Shown here piece after piece: positions 13,081 through 23,769 of a stretch of 64,000 bases of DNA (positions within the stretch are counted from its first letter, which is position 1; each line of letters starts with the position of its first letter). Source of the DNA: Lycorma delicatula (lineage: Eukaryota; Arthropoda; Insecta; Hemiptera; Fulgoridae). The notes beneath the pieces were generated by a model, which was not told the origin of the DNA, did not search any database, and was given only the letters and a program-made list of their open reading frames with translations. The DNA lies in contig NC_134456.1 of NCBI RefSeq assembly GCF_047948215.1, forward strand, positions 60,527,029 through 60,591,028, read 5' to 3'. A program made the translations under genes and the position numbers.

Positions 13081-13362
13081 TCTTTACTCTTTCTTGACGT
13101 TGCAGCTTCTAGTACCCCAAAACTGGATCTCGTAAGTCCAAAAAATCGAGATAACAGACGCGCCTTGGTTCGGAAGAAAAGTGAAACACACAAATAACTG
13201 GGTCTACCGTATGTTCGAGATGAAATACAGCGATTCGGTACAAAGTACAAAATGCGGCTAAACATGAATTGTTTAGCTATTAACTTTCTAGACAATAGTG
13301 AAGACGTTAGAAGACTAAAACAGTTTCACGTATTTGACCTTGGTGACTTTTATGTGATTTGA
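13081..13362 (+). pseudogene. Jockey-clade LINE ORF2 C-terminal relic
   Basis: One plus-strand frame reads, apart from a single TAA at 13195, through to a stop at 13360-13362. After that TAA it contains LGLPYVRDEI (from 13198), then KYKMRLNMN, then LLDN-like FLDNSEDVRRLK and a closing FDL. The order HK-LGLPxVxxEI, a KYxxRL segment, LDN, RRLK and DL is how Jockey-type ORF2 proteins end, after the RT domain. The Jockey copy at 40.6-40.74 kb ends in the corresponding way. It is followed by a T-rich stretch that would be its 3' untranslated region. Only the tail survives; it is probably 5'-truncated. Identification rests on pattern recognition, without an alignment. Confidence 0.6.
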
Positions 13363-13678
13363 ATTTGAGCTGCATCAACTGAGTGTTACCTATCAATTCA
13401 TTATTTCACTTCGTTCAACTTTAGTTATTATTCTTTCCTTATTAAGTTTAGTTTTATTTTTATCTATTTTCCTTCAGTATTTTATGGTTTTTCTCGTTTA
13501 TTGATCTTTTGATAGATTTTTTTTGTGTTTTGCCACCAGTAATACTTCTATGATTTAAATTTATTTGTATACTTATACTGGATTAAGTACATACGTAATT
13601 CACATACATGCACTAAGTCACACCCGGATAAAGAAGGAACAGAAGACACTTACCTATCGAGAGAAATTTCGGGAGGCA

Positions 13679-15470
13679 ATGGCTGATTTGATAGATATTG
13701 TTAATGAATTGAAGTCTTTAATTCGTAATACTCCTAATAAAAAGAGTTAAATTAAGCAGGGTTTTCAACGTTGACAAGCCGAACGCGCTGCGTTAATTCA
13801 TACAGTAATATCTGGTTTTATTTGCCGGATAAGATAAAAATAGCCACACCCGCGCTTGGCTTGCCAACCGGGCTGGATGTACCTACCCAGACTCCGATTG
13901 ATGTTCATGGCTAGCGTAACATCTTGGCCGTGAAATTGTCGGATGATGACTTAGTTGACGCGGTGACTACGCACTGTACAGCAACAGTCATAAAACGAGT
14001 GGAGTGTCTTGATGACTTTTCAGTGAGTGCTATTGATGTATGCTGATTCCGTGATTTGTCTGCAGTCCGGCCTCCTACAAATCAGCAGCTGTTGCACCAT
14101 GCAGTGTCATCGGGCTATGTTGTAGAGGACAGATCGCTTATCTTGAGGAGGGAAGGCGAGCTGTCTAAGGACCGACTGTTTTGTGTTTACAAACACCTCA
14201 ATGGTGGGGGAACTGCCCTCATTGAAGAGGATTGGAGCAGAATCACTATCCCCAGTTTTTCTTCTGACGGGGGGCAGACTGGGTTCATACATTGAGAAGA
14301 TGGTACTATATGTGTTCGGTAGAGCAGTTTATCAAGTCAGGGTTGTTTGTCCTACCTTATCGTGGGAAAGCATGGTCTGGCGATTCCAACTGTACGGAAA
14401 ACTCTGGTGGTGTCAGAGAGCGATACGGTAGTTGTGAAAGCGGCTGGTCACTCATACGCAGACCTTTTGTGCTCGTTCAAGGAGACAATTTCTACGGATG
14501 AATTTGGCGATGTCCTATCGTTAATAAAGGGCACTGGAGATGAACATTTGGTTACAGTGAAGGGTGCTAGTAAGGAAGCAGATTTGAAGTCGGTATTAAG
14601 CAGTACATCCAAGGAGCTCCGGGTGGACTTGAAATCACGAGTTAGGCGTCGGTCTGTGGTGAATCTCCATGACATCTCGTGCGACACTAAGGAGGAGGAG
14701 ATCGTGGAGGTGGTACGGAAGGTGATACGTGAGTCTGATGACTTCAGATTGTCTTCGATTCGCCCAGATTTTGGAGAGACGTTGAATCCCACTATTGTCA
14801 CCACTTACGATATGGCGAGGAAACTGGAGGATAGTAATGTCAAGATTTATTGCCGGGCCTGAATTTGAGACCTAGAGAACCGATTTATCCGCTGTTGGGG
14901 GACGGGCATTAAAGCTCATCAGGATTAGGAACAGGTGGGGGGTGGCGACCGGAAGCGCCACAAGGCAGGTGTCTTCCCCTACGGGGTTGGGATGTTGAGG
15001 GACGGGTCGTATGTCCTCCATTTGCCAGGGAGTAGATTGGACTAGTTTAAGTTTCAATGGGGACAGGTGGGACACCTTCGGGCTCGGTTTAGTAATCCGA
15101 GGAAGTGTGTGAGCTGCGGGAAGGACGGCCATTGACTGGAACCATGTCCTGATCAGGTGTGAGGCTTTTGGTTTACGTTGGTGCTGAGAAGTATTCAGGT
15201 CCTGAAGAGTTTGCAGCAATGTCGGCGTTGACCAACAACAACAACATCGGCGGAGAAGATGTGTTCCTATGTTGACAACCCCGTCCCGGAGGATAGGAGG
15301 CTCCGGCGTCTCACCATCAATGATCGGACGGGGACTCCATTGAACGGACCGTTAGGAGGAAAGTAAGAACGTAGTCCCGGTGATGGTGGAGTGAGGAATC
15401 CCTTCTGGGGTTCCTCATTAAAGACGGAGCATCAAGACCGAGACCCGGTGGAACGGATTCCTTTAGATAA
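13679..15470 (+). mobile_element. R1-like LINE relic carrying only the gag ORF
   Basis: A GC-rich block standing out sharply from AT-rich flanks. It begins near an ATG at 13679 (MADLIDIVNEL...), runs through a broken gag coding sequence, and ends in an untranslated-looking tail to about 15470. No endonuclease or RT sequence follows the gag, so either the polymerase ORF was deleted or this was a gag-only, non-autonomous derivative. The exact ends are not fixed: I found no convincing target-site duplication or A tail. Multiple stops and at least one frameshift show it is dead. The Jockey tail just upstream is a separate element. Confidence 0.6.
13870..15200 (+). pseudogene. LINE ORF1 (gag, nucleic-acid-binding) pseudogene
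   Basis: Gag proteins of R1-type LINEs coat the element RNA and help deliver it to the target. Here the frame can be followed in pieces: 13870-14292 with stops near 13912 and 14041, then a shift into 14347-14862, where TVVVKAAGHSYADLL and the DFRLSSIRPDFGETL region are gag-like (the VVVKxxGxSYADLL pattern is typical). The region after 14862 should hold zinc knuckles. The first is ruined: RCWGTGIKAHQD keeps one Cys but has Ile and Asp where His and Cys are expected. The second, near 15106-15150, keeps C-x2-C-x4-H-x4-C (CVSCGKDGH...EPC) but has a stop codon inside it. I place it in the R1-like group by these motifs only. Confidence 0.65.
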
Positions 15471-15825
15471 ACACACATCAATCACATAAATCGTACATAA
15501 TTATACATTCTACAAATGAATATTACTATGTAATTTTGACAAACTTCGATGTAAGCCTTTCTGCAGGTGATCTTATATGATCATATTTACTTATATTTTC
15601 TTTAATTTCAACTGATTGTCAATTTTATTTTGAGACAAAAAAAAACATCTTTACTATTTGAGCTTCTGTAGGAGTAAATTAATAATTTTTAGTAATACAC
15701 TGATTGGTAAGACAATTCTTTATTCAAATATTTAAAGAAATAGGACAGCAAAAATTTTTTTCTAAAATACATTAAAATTTAAAATGAAGAAAGCCTGTTC
15801 AATAAATATCTTATCATTTCGATTG
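15471..15825. other. AT-rich non-coding DNA
   Basis: Nothing recognisable between the gag relic and the LINE 3'-end relic. Confidence 0.5.
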
Positions 15826-15910
15826 AGATTATGGACATCGACTACTATGGTCATTAGTCCTTAAATCAACTTTGTTGAAAATTCTACCACTGTCAAACCA
15901 AGTGTACTTA
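15826..15910 (-). repeat. Old LINE 3'-end relic
   Basis: On the plus strand the stretch TGGACATCGACTACTATGG followed by TCATTAGTCC matches, with a few substitutions, the 3' end of the LINE at 6.5 kb (GGGCATCGACTGCCAAGG then TCATTAGCCC). Orientation is the same, minus strand. Only about 40-80 bases are recognisable and no A tail is preserved, so this is an older, related insertion or a severely truncated one. Confidence 0.5.
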
Positions 15911-17768
15911 CTACAACTAAGAGAGTTTTCCGTTATATTCAACAATATACTACAGTAGATTTTCCTCTATAAAAAAAAATCTGGCATAGACTGTACAATA
16001 ATAAGTTACCGGGATCGCTTGATTATATAAAATATGATAATCTACCACATCTTCAAGTTTACGTAGTATTTAATTTGAATTCATATTTCTGTGAATTAAA
16101 TAATTTTCTTTTGAAAATATTCCTGTTTTCATACTATTTTAAGTATTCCATTTGTATGCAAATATGTTTCTTTTTCGTTGATGCAAAAATCTTCTAACTT
16201 TTGTTTTACAAATACGTAATATAAAAAAAAAAATTTACATTTACTTTTTTGTATATTATTTTAATTCGTAAATAGAAATTTTTATAATGTTAGCTTTAAA
16301 TTAGGTTTTACAACAAAAAATTAATAACTAAAAAGTAATCATCGCTATATATTAATAACTGCAGATAAATAATTATATTTGATTTATTCAGATTCGCGCG
16401 CGCGCACGCGTACTTAATAGAGCCGTGTCGGTTTATTGACTCGTTAAAAAAAATATAGAAAATCCCATGAGTTTGAAAACCCGACGTTTCCGATATTAGT
16501 TAAGAGCATATCTTTAGCTTATCAATCAATTTAACCTAATGGAGTACAAGATTTTGCCCCGTAGAAAAAAATCATTCATCATTTCGTTATTACTTCTGTC
16601 TGTATTCTTTTCATATCGAGGGATCAAAAATATCATTCAAATAAAATTGATATAAAAAACCGATTTTAATAAGTTAATTTAACTTTAGTTATTCGTTGCC
16701 GATATGAAATTTGAAGCTTCTTAGAGCGTAATTACCTGTACATATAACTGTATCACACTGTTAATTGTTTAGAAGCAAGCGATGATGCAGACAAATTTAT
16801 TGGCCTGGTCTAATCATCTAACCTAAATAACGTAACCAGCATTTTAAATTGTGATTGAAAGATAAAGTTAAATAACGTAAAATGTGTTGGAGATATAATA
16901 CTTTCATATAATATTGTCATCGTTATAATATTGTCACACTGAAGTGTTGACCTAACTTCAGTAAGATAACTTCGTGAACAAAACTTTTTCAAGCTAACTT
17001 AAATTTTCAGTTTGATTATTTTTATATCGCTCTTTAAACGATCAAATATAATTTTTTCAAAGATGTGAGTAAATTATCCATTGAACTGGTACTTTTTTTG
17101 TTTTTAAGAGTTATTATGTTTATATTTTTCATGAATTAATATATTTCCCCTCAGGAAAATATAAAATTCAATTTCAGTATCAAGCCTATGAATGTTTAAG
17201 ACTATTTTTAAATTGAATCAATATCAAAAATTTTCCACTAGATTCAAATTCAGATTCTTTTGTACGTTCTCAAAACTCAAACCATTCAATTAGAGTATTT
17301 CCAATAGACTGATCGATTCATGTGCTATTGTTGATTGAGTATATTTCAGAATGTTTTATTCTATTTTTAATCTGATTATAGTCAGTTTTTTTTAATGAAT
17401 GTTTGGTAATTCTCATAAAATAATAACTATTTCTACATAGACATTTATTGCTCTTTATGAAACAGTTATTTAATTTAATTTACCAAACTCGACACAATTA
17501 TGAAAATAAATCCGCTGTTACTTAATTTCGTTAATCTTCAATGTATATTACATAGATCTGTTTTAAAAAATGTTTTCAATAAAAAAGAATAATGCTAGAT
17601 ACTGCAGAAAAGAGTAAAAAAAAACGTGGATAATTATTTTTTCATTAAAAAATGTTTTGTTTTTACTAGTGTTTGAAAAAATCATGTTGAGTGTAAATAT
17701 TAACTACCTGTACTTATCTTAAAGCAGCTACAGAATTCAGTATTTTGTTGTCGATATGAAACAGAATA

Positions 17769-17813
<45 letters not shown>

Positions 17814-18334
17814 GGTGATTCTCCCCACTTTCAAGTTATTTTAAATAAGTATGCAACAAATTTTAGCTTTTAAATTTGTTTTCTTTTTTATGGTGTAATA
17901 CAAAAAAATGTTTCAATCTAATAAAAGTTATTATAATCATTCTAATATAATTAATGAGAAAATCAAAAACAAGTCTGTACAACAAATTATAATATGAAAG
18001 CAATAAAGGTTTTTTATAACAAAACAAGAAAAAAAGTGGGCCTATAATCGCCGCAAAAATTTTACATGGTTTATGTTTCATTATACATGATTTTATTAAA
18101 TTTTTTTGCCAAATAAAGTTTACGAGTTTAGTGTACTAACGACAACATAAACTTTTACAGAGAAACGCTTCAATTCCTCAACATTTTCACCTGTTTCTTG
18201 AACTAAGAATTTTTTTACCACGGCTCTAATCTGATGTTTCTGTACTTACCATCTGAAGAAGGCACTGTGTATAAACAGTTGTCATGTTTGAATGAAATTG
18301 AAATTATTAAAAAATATAGTTTTCGCCGATTTCC
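15911..18334. other. AT-rich non-coding DNA
   Basis: No gene is supported. Notable are a CG/CA alternating run at 16393-16411, the kind of sequence able to adopt left-handed DNA, and a 41-base T run at 17771-17811. Read on the minus strand the latter is a long A tail following GGGGAGAATCACCCT, suggesting the 3' end of a minus-strand retrotransposed sequence, but the body beyond it is not recognisable. Confidence 0.5.
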
Positions 18335-18440
18335 GTGGCAAAATGGAAGCGTCTCAGCCACTCAACCGGAGGTCCTGGGTTTGAAAAATATCATCCATCG
18401 ATTATGTCATGTACAACCATGTGGCTATTTGAGATACTTA
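18335..18440 (+). repeat. tRNA-derived SINE remnant (family A)
   Basis: A box A-like GTGGCAAAATGGAAGC at 18335-18350 and a degenerate box B TGGGTTTGAAAAAT at 18376-18389, at tRNA-like spacing, with CCGGAGGTCCTGGG between. The arrangement and intervening words match the SINEs at 4.5, 28.8 and 57.5 kb. Box B has lost the central TTCGA, so internal promoter activity is unlikely. Short open frames across it are incidental. Confidence 0.6.
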
Positions 18441-21400
18441 AAGTCAAAGATAGACTGACCGATGGGTCTATTTACAGTTACCAAATTAAAGAAAATTTTA
18501 TGAACACATTAATTATTTATAAAATTAAAATTCACCGTAAATGTTTACCCTATTCTAAATAACTACAGAAGTGAAATAAAATTAATCACTCTTAATTATT
18601 TATCATTTATGGACAATAAATTTATAATTTTGACAATACATTTTTATATCGGCTAAAAAACTCAACGCATTTTCAAAACAGCGAATCATAAAAATAACAA
18701 CTCATTACTTGTAGTTATGAAATATCGTAAAACTGTTATTTTTGTTACCAAAGGCTAACTGGGAGCTTCGCAAATTATTAAATTTATATGACGGAAGAAA
18801 TAATAAGTTTTGCTTAAATATATAGTAATTATTTAATTAAGAATAAATATTAATTTAGTAAATAATTAGAAAATTTAGGTAAACCTTTCTAAAAACAATA
18901 AAAATCTTCCATTTTTACTTACAACAATAAAATGTACAGGAACCAATTAAATAATAATATAAATACATATATAAATAATATAATAATATAAATAAATATA
19001 CAGGAAATAATTAAGCCTACTTTAATTTTTTAACGACAAAATATTTAATAAAGTAGTTTTATATTTGTTTTTAACGGTTTTAGTTATTTAAGTAGTTCAG
19101 ATGACACAAATCCATACATGATTCAGCACATTGAAAAAAATTTTGGTAAGTGTAACTTATCAGGGTGCATTTCTATAGCCGTCAATGTAGTTATTGTTTT
19201 CAGTTTACCCAGTAATAAAACTGATATGCAACGGGCTAGCACGTAAACACTGATTATTATTTGCCATCTCTTGATTCAATGCCTACAATAATAAATTTAA
19301 AAAAGTAAGCATATAAATAAATCTACTTATAAAATTTATTAAATAGAATGTAGACTTTTAAAGAATTGCTACACAGCTGTAAACTGCCAGATTTTTACCG
19401 GCTGGTAGCGGTTTCTGTATTACTTAAAAGAAGAAACAATACTTTACTTATACTACAGTATTACTTGTAAAAAACAGTATAATTTAAAAAATAATACAGC
19501 TATAAATTAAAAATTAAGCATTCATTTAAAACTTATTTATTTTATTTTACGTACTGAAATTTTTAATATTACACTGAAGTTTAATAATATTCATTGCTTT
19601 ATAACTTTAATAAACCATTATAAATTCAAAAGATGTTGTAATAAGAGTAGACTACTAAATTAAGCCGTAAATATCTAAAAGAAATTAAACTTTGACATGA
19701 TAATGACGCCCCTTTACCACAGCTTTTTCCATTAACTAATATTCATGCTTCTAGTAATTGTCTCTTTTTCAAAGCTAATGTTGAAGCTTTTTTTTAAGAA
19801 TTTAATGTACATTCTAGTCACTAGATCAATATTCTTTCTTATGACACCAAGACGTTTCAGTACCTTCCGGGACGTAATGATGTTCTGTATTATATGAATA
19901 AAAATGTATAATGAACCTTATATTAATAATATAAATTATTACCGTTTTTCACTGTTTCTAATGCCAGTAAAATTTACCTCGACATAAATATATCTTAGAA
20001 ATAAATTTAAACTAAATCCCGTATTTTTTTTTTAAATATATAAGATTTTAATAAATAAAAATTATTTACTATTTATAAAGCCAAACAATAAATATTTAAT
20101 CACCGACACGATAAACTATTAATAAGAAGATATTACAGCGTACTTTTGTCATCGTTGGTCAAATAAAATAACCACAAAAAAACAATAATATATATACACA
20201 ATAATTAATTAAGAGGCATTTTTCACATAATTAATTCAATAATATGGTAATGTTTATATAGAAATATTTATATTTAGCCACTATGAGAGTAATGTTTTTT
20301 TTAAATCTATTGTGAAAAAATTTAAAATCAAATAGGTTGCCCGTTGAGATTGTTATTTTTCATAACTTTTCATTATTTTTTTCCTTAAAGCCATATTAAG
20401 AAAAATAAAGATCCGTTAATTTGATCATTGTTAGTCGATTACTAAAGATAAACTAACAAAAAATTAGTCCTCAAAAATTAAATATTTTAAGAACAAATAA
20501 TCGCACAATTAAGAATAAATCTGAGTAAGAAAGAGAAAATAATAAAAGAAGTTCAGAAAGAGAATTAAAAATGATTAAACGCAAAAAAGTAAATCCTAAA
20601 AGATGAATTGACCGTCAGAATGATTTGTTTTTGTCATCAGTTTTCAACAACTCTCCGAAGGTACTGGAATTTAAATTGAAAATTAGGTTAACGAATGATG
20701 CTTCGTCATAGTTTTATTTTTAGGCGCAACATTGATTAAGGATTTTTTTAGAATATTTTTTTAAGTTACTCGCTTTCAGATATTTTTGTAAGCATAAGCG
20801 AGAATAGAATATTTCTTTCTTTGTTATTATTTCTATTTCTTTTATTTTTCTACAAGCCAAACCGTGAATAATTATTTTTCTTTTTTGTTTGTTTTAACTA
20901 CCTCGAGGTAATTCACAAGTCATTCATTATTCACTATTACGGGACTCTCCTCGCCGTCGAATTATAATAATTAATAGTACGTACTTCATATAATCGTTAG
21001 ACTATGCTTTGTTAGTCGATTAAAAATCAAAGCAAAAATTAAAAACAAATAAATCACTACTACAACGGCCGGTCATCGCCCATTAAAAATAAATAAAAGA
21101 GAATAAACATCTTCACCGAACAAAAACCCTTCTCGATGGTCAAACAAGACCTGTACCTCATTCATTAGAGTCATTATGTGTTGTACCGGTCCGACGCTCG
21201 CTCACTACAAGTATGAGAGGAAAGGTCTATTAATCTCAGGTACAAGTTAAGGAGAAAACAAAGCAATTTGTTTTACTAAGGCCTTCATTACTTCGCTGAA
21301 AACCGCTAACTGGCACAGCGTAGCTATACATTACATACAATACTAAACAAAATTCAATGTCCATTCATTTCGTTACACAATAAATTAGATGACATTGTGA

Positions 21401-22100
21401 ATGAAAACAGAATACAGAATACCTAAAAAAAAATTGTGGTATAAACAAATCCAGATTCTAAAAGAAAAATTAAAAAACACAAAATTATAAAATTATATAT
21501 CTAATAAAAAAACCAAAAACATTTATAATGTTTTTTTTAATGAATTAGATGATCATTATTTTGAAAAAATTATTACTGAGCATTTAATGATACAAGATTT
21601 AAGAAACGAAAAAGTAAATAAAAGTGACTAGAAATGTAAATTCTGTTTTCACAATTCACTTATTTTGATATTACTAGGGTAACTTATATTTGATCGTGTT
21701 ACTAGGGTAACAGGAGATAAGTTTCGAATATGTCAACAAAATTCTAAAGCGTTTAAGTTAATAATTTAAAGAAGCGACATGATTACACAAATTTTTGAAA
21801 AAAATTTGATGTAGAGAGAAAATGTCCAAGGAAATAGATTATCAGATTAAAATCTCTGATAGATTGTTCAACTAATCTCAAACTTTTTCCGATGTCTTTT
21901 TTTTTATTAATTTACCAATAAAAATGATTGACACATAAATTTGAGCGGTAAATAAATTTGAGAGGTAAATAAATTTTTCATTCAAAACTTTTCCCATATG
22001 TTATAAATAAGCCAAAAGTTATTTTTAGAAGAAAACAAAATTGTTAAAAAACGTTTTAAGACAAAACGAGAATAATGTTAATCATTTTTTACCCATGACA
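18441..22100. other. AT-rich non-coding DNA
   Basis: No gene is supported. A GC-richer patch at about 20930-21330 has stops in all frames and no motif I recognise; a promoter or untranslated exon cannot be excluded. The remainder is A/T runs. Confidence 0.5.
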
Positions 22101-22164
22101 GAACGGATATACGTTTGGGGTAAAAGGTTGTGTGTGTTTTTGTGTGTATGTTTGTTACCATTTT

Positions 22165-22450
22165 CCTCAAAAACTACTGAACCGATTTCTATGCGGGTCT
22201 TTTCATTACATAGGTATCACTTCGGAGCAGATTACTGAATTAGTTTTACGGTTATAGGCCACCAGGAGGTGCTGAAGTAGATGTTTTTCTTTAAAACGGC
22301 TAGGCTCACTTTGATGCGGTTTGTTGCATTACATAGATATCACCTCAGAGCAGGTTCTTAGATCATTTTTATGGTTATAGACCACCCTGCTGTTGTAGAT
22401 ATGTTTCTTCAAAACGGCTTTTCAATGCTTTTAAGTCTTTCTAACTTCGG
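22165..22450 (+). repeat. Diverged tandem repeat, about 120-bp units
   Basis: Successive units start at about 22170, 22293 and 22411, each with AAAAC(T/G) followed by (C/T)T. The first two continue with GATGCGG- or TATGCGG-like sequence, TTGCATTACATAG or TTCATTACATAG, TATCAC, GAGCAG, and TTATAG(G/A)CCACC. The third is partial. The spacing is 123 and 118 bases. The wording (an AACTACTGAACCGATTT motif) is of the kind commonly seen in insect dispersed repeats; the family is unknown to me. Confidence 0.65.
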
Positions 22451-22597
22451 AAAGGCTCCGTTATTGTGTGGATTATTAAATAATTTGAGCTGCTCAAGTA
22501 AACTAAACTTTCATCGTCAGCCTACAAATGTCCCATTGTTAGGAACAGGCCTACTAATCTTTAAAAAATTAAATTAAACATTTTAAAATGCACAACC

Positions 22598-22852
22598 AAA
22601 AAACCTTAAAAAAGATAAATAATTAAATAACGTATTTTTACCCTATATTCCTCTGTAATATTGTGATTGTTTTTAAGGCAATAAAATTTTAAGATTTTTA
22701 TTGACCGTTGTGCGTGACCCATAGACTCCATTGATAAGCTTTAGTTATCATAGTCACGCACGACGGTTAATCAAAATATTAAATTTTATTGTCTTAAAAA
22801 AGGATTATATGATAAAATACAGTTATTTATTTCAATTTGTTTAAGGTTTTTT
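22598..22852. mobile_element. Foldback/MITE-like element with long inverted repeats
   Basis: The arms run from AAAAAACCTTAAA at 22598 inward to GTGCGTGAC at 22718, and from GTCACGCAC at 22753 outward to AAGGTTTTTT at 22852. They match over nearly their whole length, except that the left arm has an extra 18 or so bases near 22650-22668. The spacer is 34 bases. There is no coding capacity. Size (255 bp) and structure fit a non-autonomous DNA transposon; a target-site duplication is not clear. Confidence 0.75.
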
Positions 22853-22860
22853 CATCGTGG

Positions 22861-23048
22861 GTTTTTTAAATAGTTAATTTTATTTTTATATATTAATATT
22901 TATATTTAACTAGTCATTCTACATCTATCAGATCCTGTTTTATAAAATATAAAAGTTTTTTAAATAGTTAATTTTATTTTTATATATTAATATTTATATT
23001 TAACTAGTCATTCTACATCTATCAGATCCTGTTTTATAAAATATATAT
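22861..23048 (+). repeat. 94-bp tandem duplication
   Basis: Two copies, 22861-22954 and 22955-23048, are identical over about 91 bases, each starting GTTTTTTAAATAG and containing CATCTATCAGATCCTG. They differ only at the last few bases, where the second copy runs into a TA microsatellite (23040-23059). Such identity in AT-rich DNA implies a very recent duplication or an assembly artefact. Confidence 0.9.
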
Positions 23049-23083
23049 ATATATATATGTTACCGAAAAAACCGAAATTAGAG

Positions 23084-23737
23084 AATGTCAATATTCTTCG
23101 GTGAATGTCGATACATACCAAATATGTCCGTGAAGACTGAAATATTTGCTTATTTGGATCTTTGCTGGTATATGTCTACAAATATAAATAAGCCCTGTTG
23201 AGGATCGAAACGATAACTAGAAATTAAAGACCGCATTCAGCATGTACTGATGTTGAAAGCTGAATAAGATTATTTTTTATAAAAAACTGAACAAAGAGTA
23301 AATCATTTGATCATTTATTTGTATCATTTGTATGCGGTTAACATATTCTATATATCCTGATTGGTCTTTTCAATTTATAAAATGCTGAAAATTTAATTAA
23401 TTTTTTTAATAAATGAAGTGAATTAGACTAATCGCCTCCTACGTTGAAGAATAACATATATAATTTTATATTTAACGTTAATTAGATGGGGTTAGCGAGC
23501 GTAGGTTATGATTGGCTTAAATTTAAACTTTCCCTTTTCTTATGAGAATTTTTCGTAATCTATTAAACCTTACAGATTGGTATTGGGTGATATTCTTTTT
23601 AATTTCTAGTTATCGTTTCGACCCCTACCAGAGCTTATCTGTGTTTGTAGACATATCGAAGAACCGAATAAGAAAATATTTCAGTCTTCGCTAACATATA
23701 TGGTATGTGTCGAAATTCACGAGAATATAGACATTTG
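23084..23737. mobile_element. Foldback/MITE-like element, about 145-bp arms
   Basis: The left arm (23084-23229) and right arm (about 23602-23737) are imperfect reverse complements. Shared words include CGAAACGATAACTAGAAATTAA at the inner ends, GAAGACTGAAATATTT in the middle and ACATACCA nearer the outside. The interior of about 370 bases is AT-rich without a transposase frame. Arm divergence is visibly greater than in the 55.6 kb foldback, so the element is older. A weaker similarity may extend the arms outward to about 23060 and 23765. Confidence 0.75.
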
Positions 23738-23769
23738 CCAGATATCGGTCTTTCACTATAATATATATT

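Noticed and set aside
14107..15219. Minus-strand frames at 14107-14292, 14448-14804 and 14872-15219
   Set aside because: Antisense shadows of the GC-rich gag relic; they show no motif, whereas the plus strand carries gag and zinc-knuckle words.
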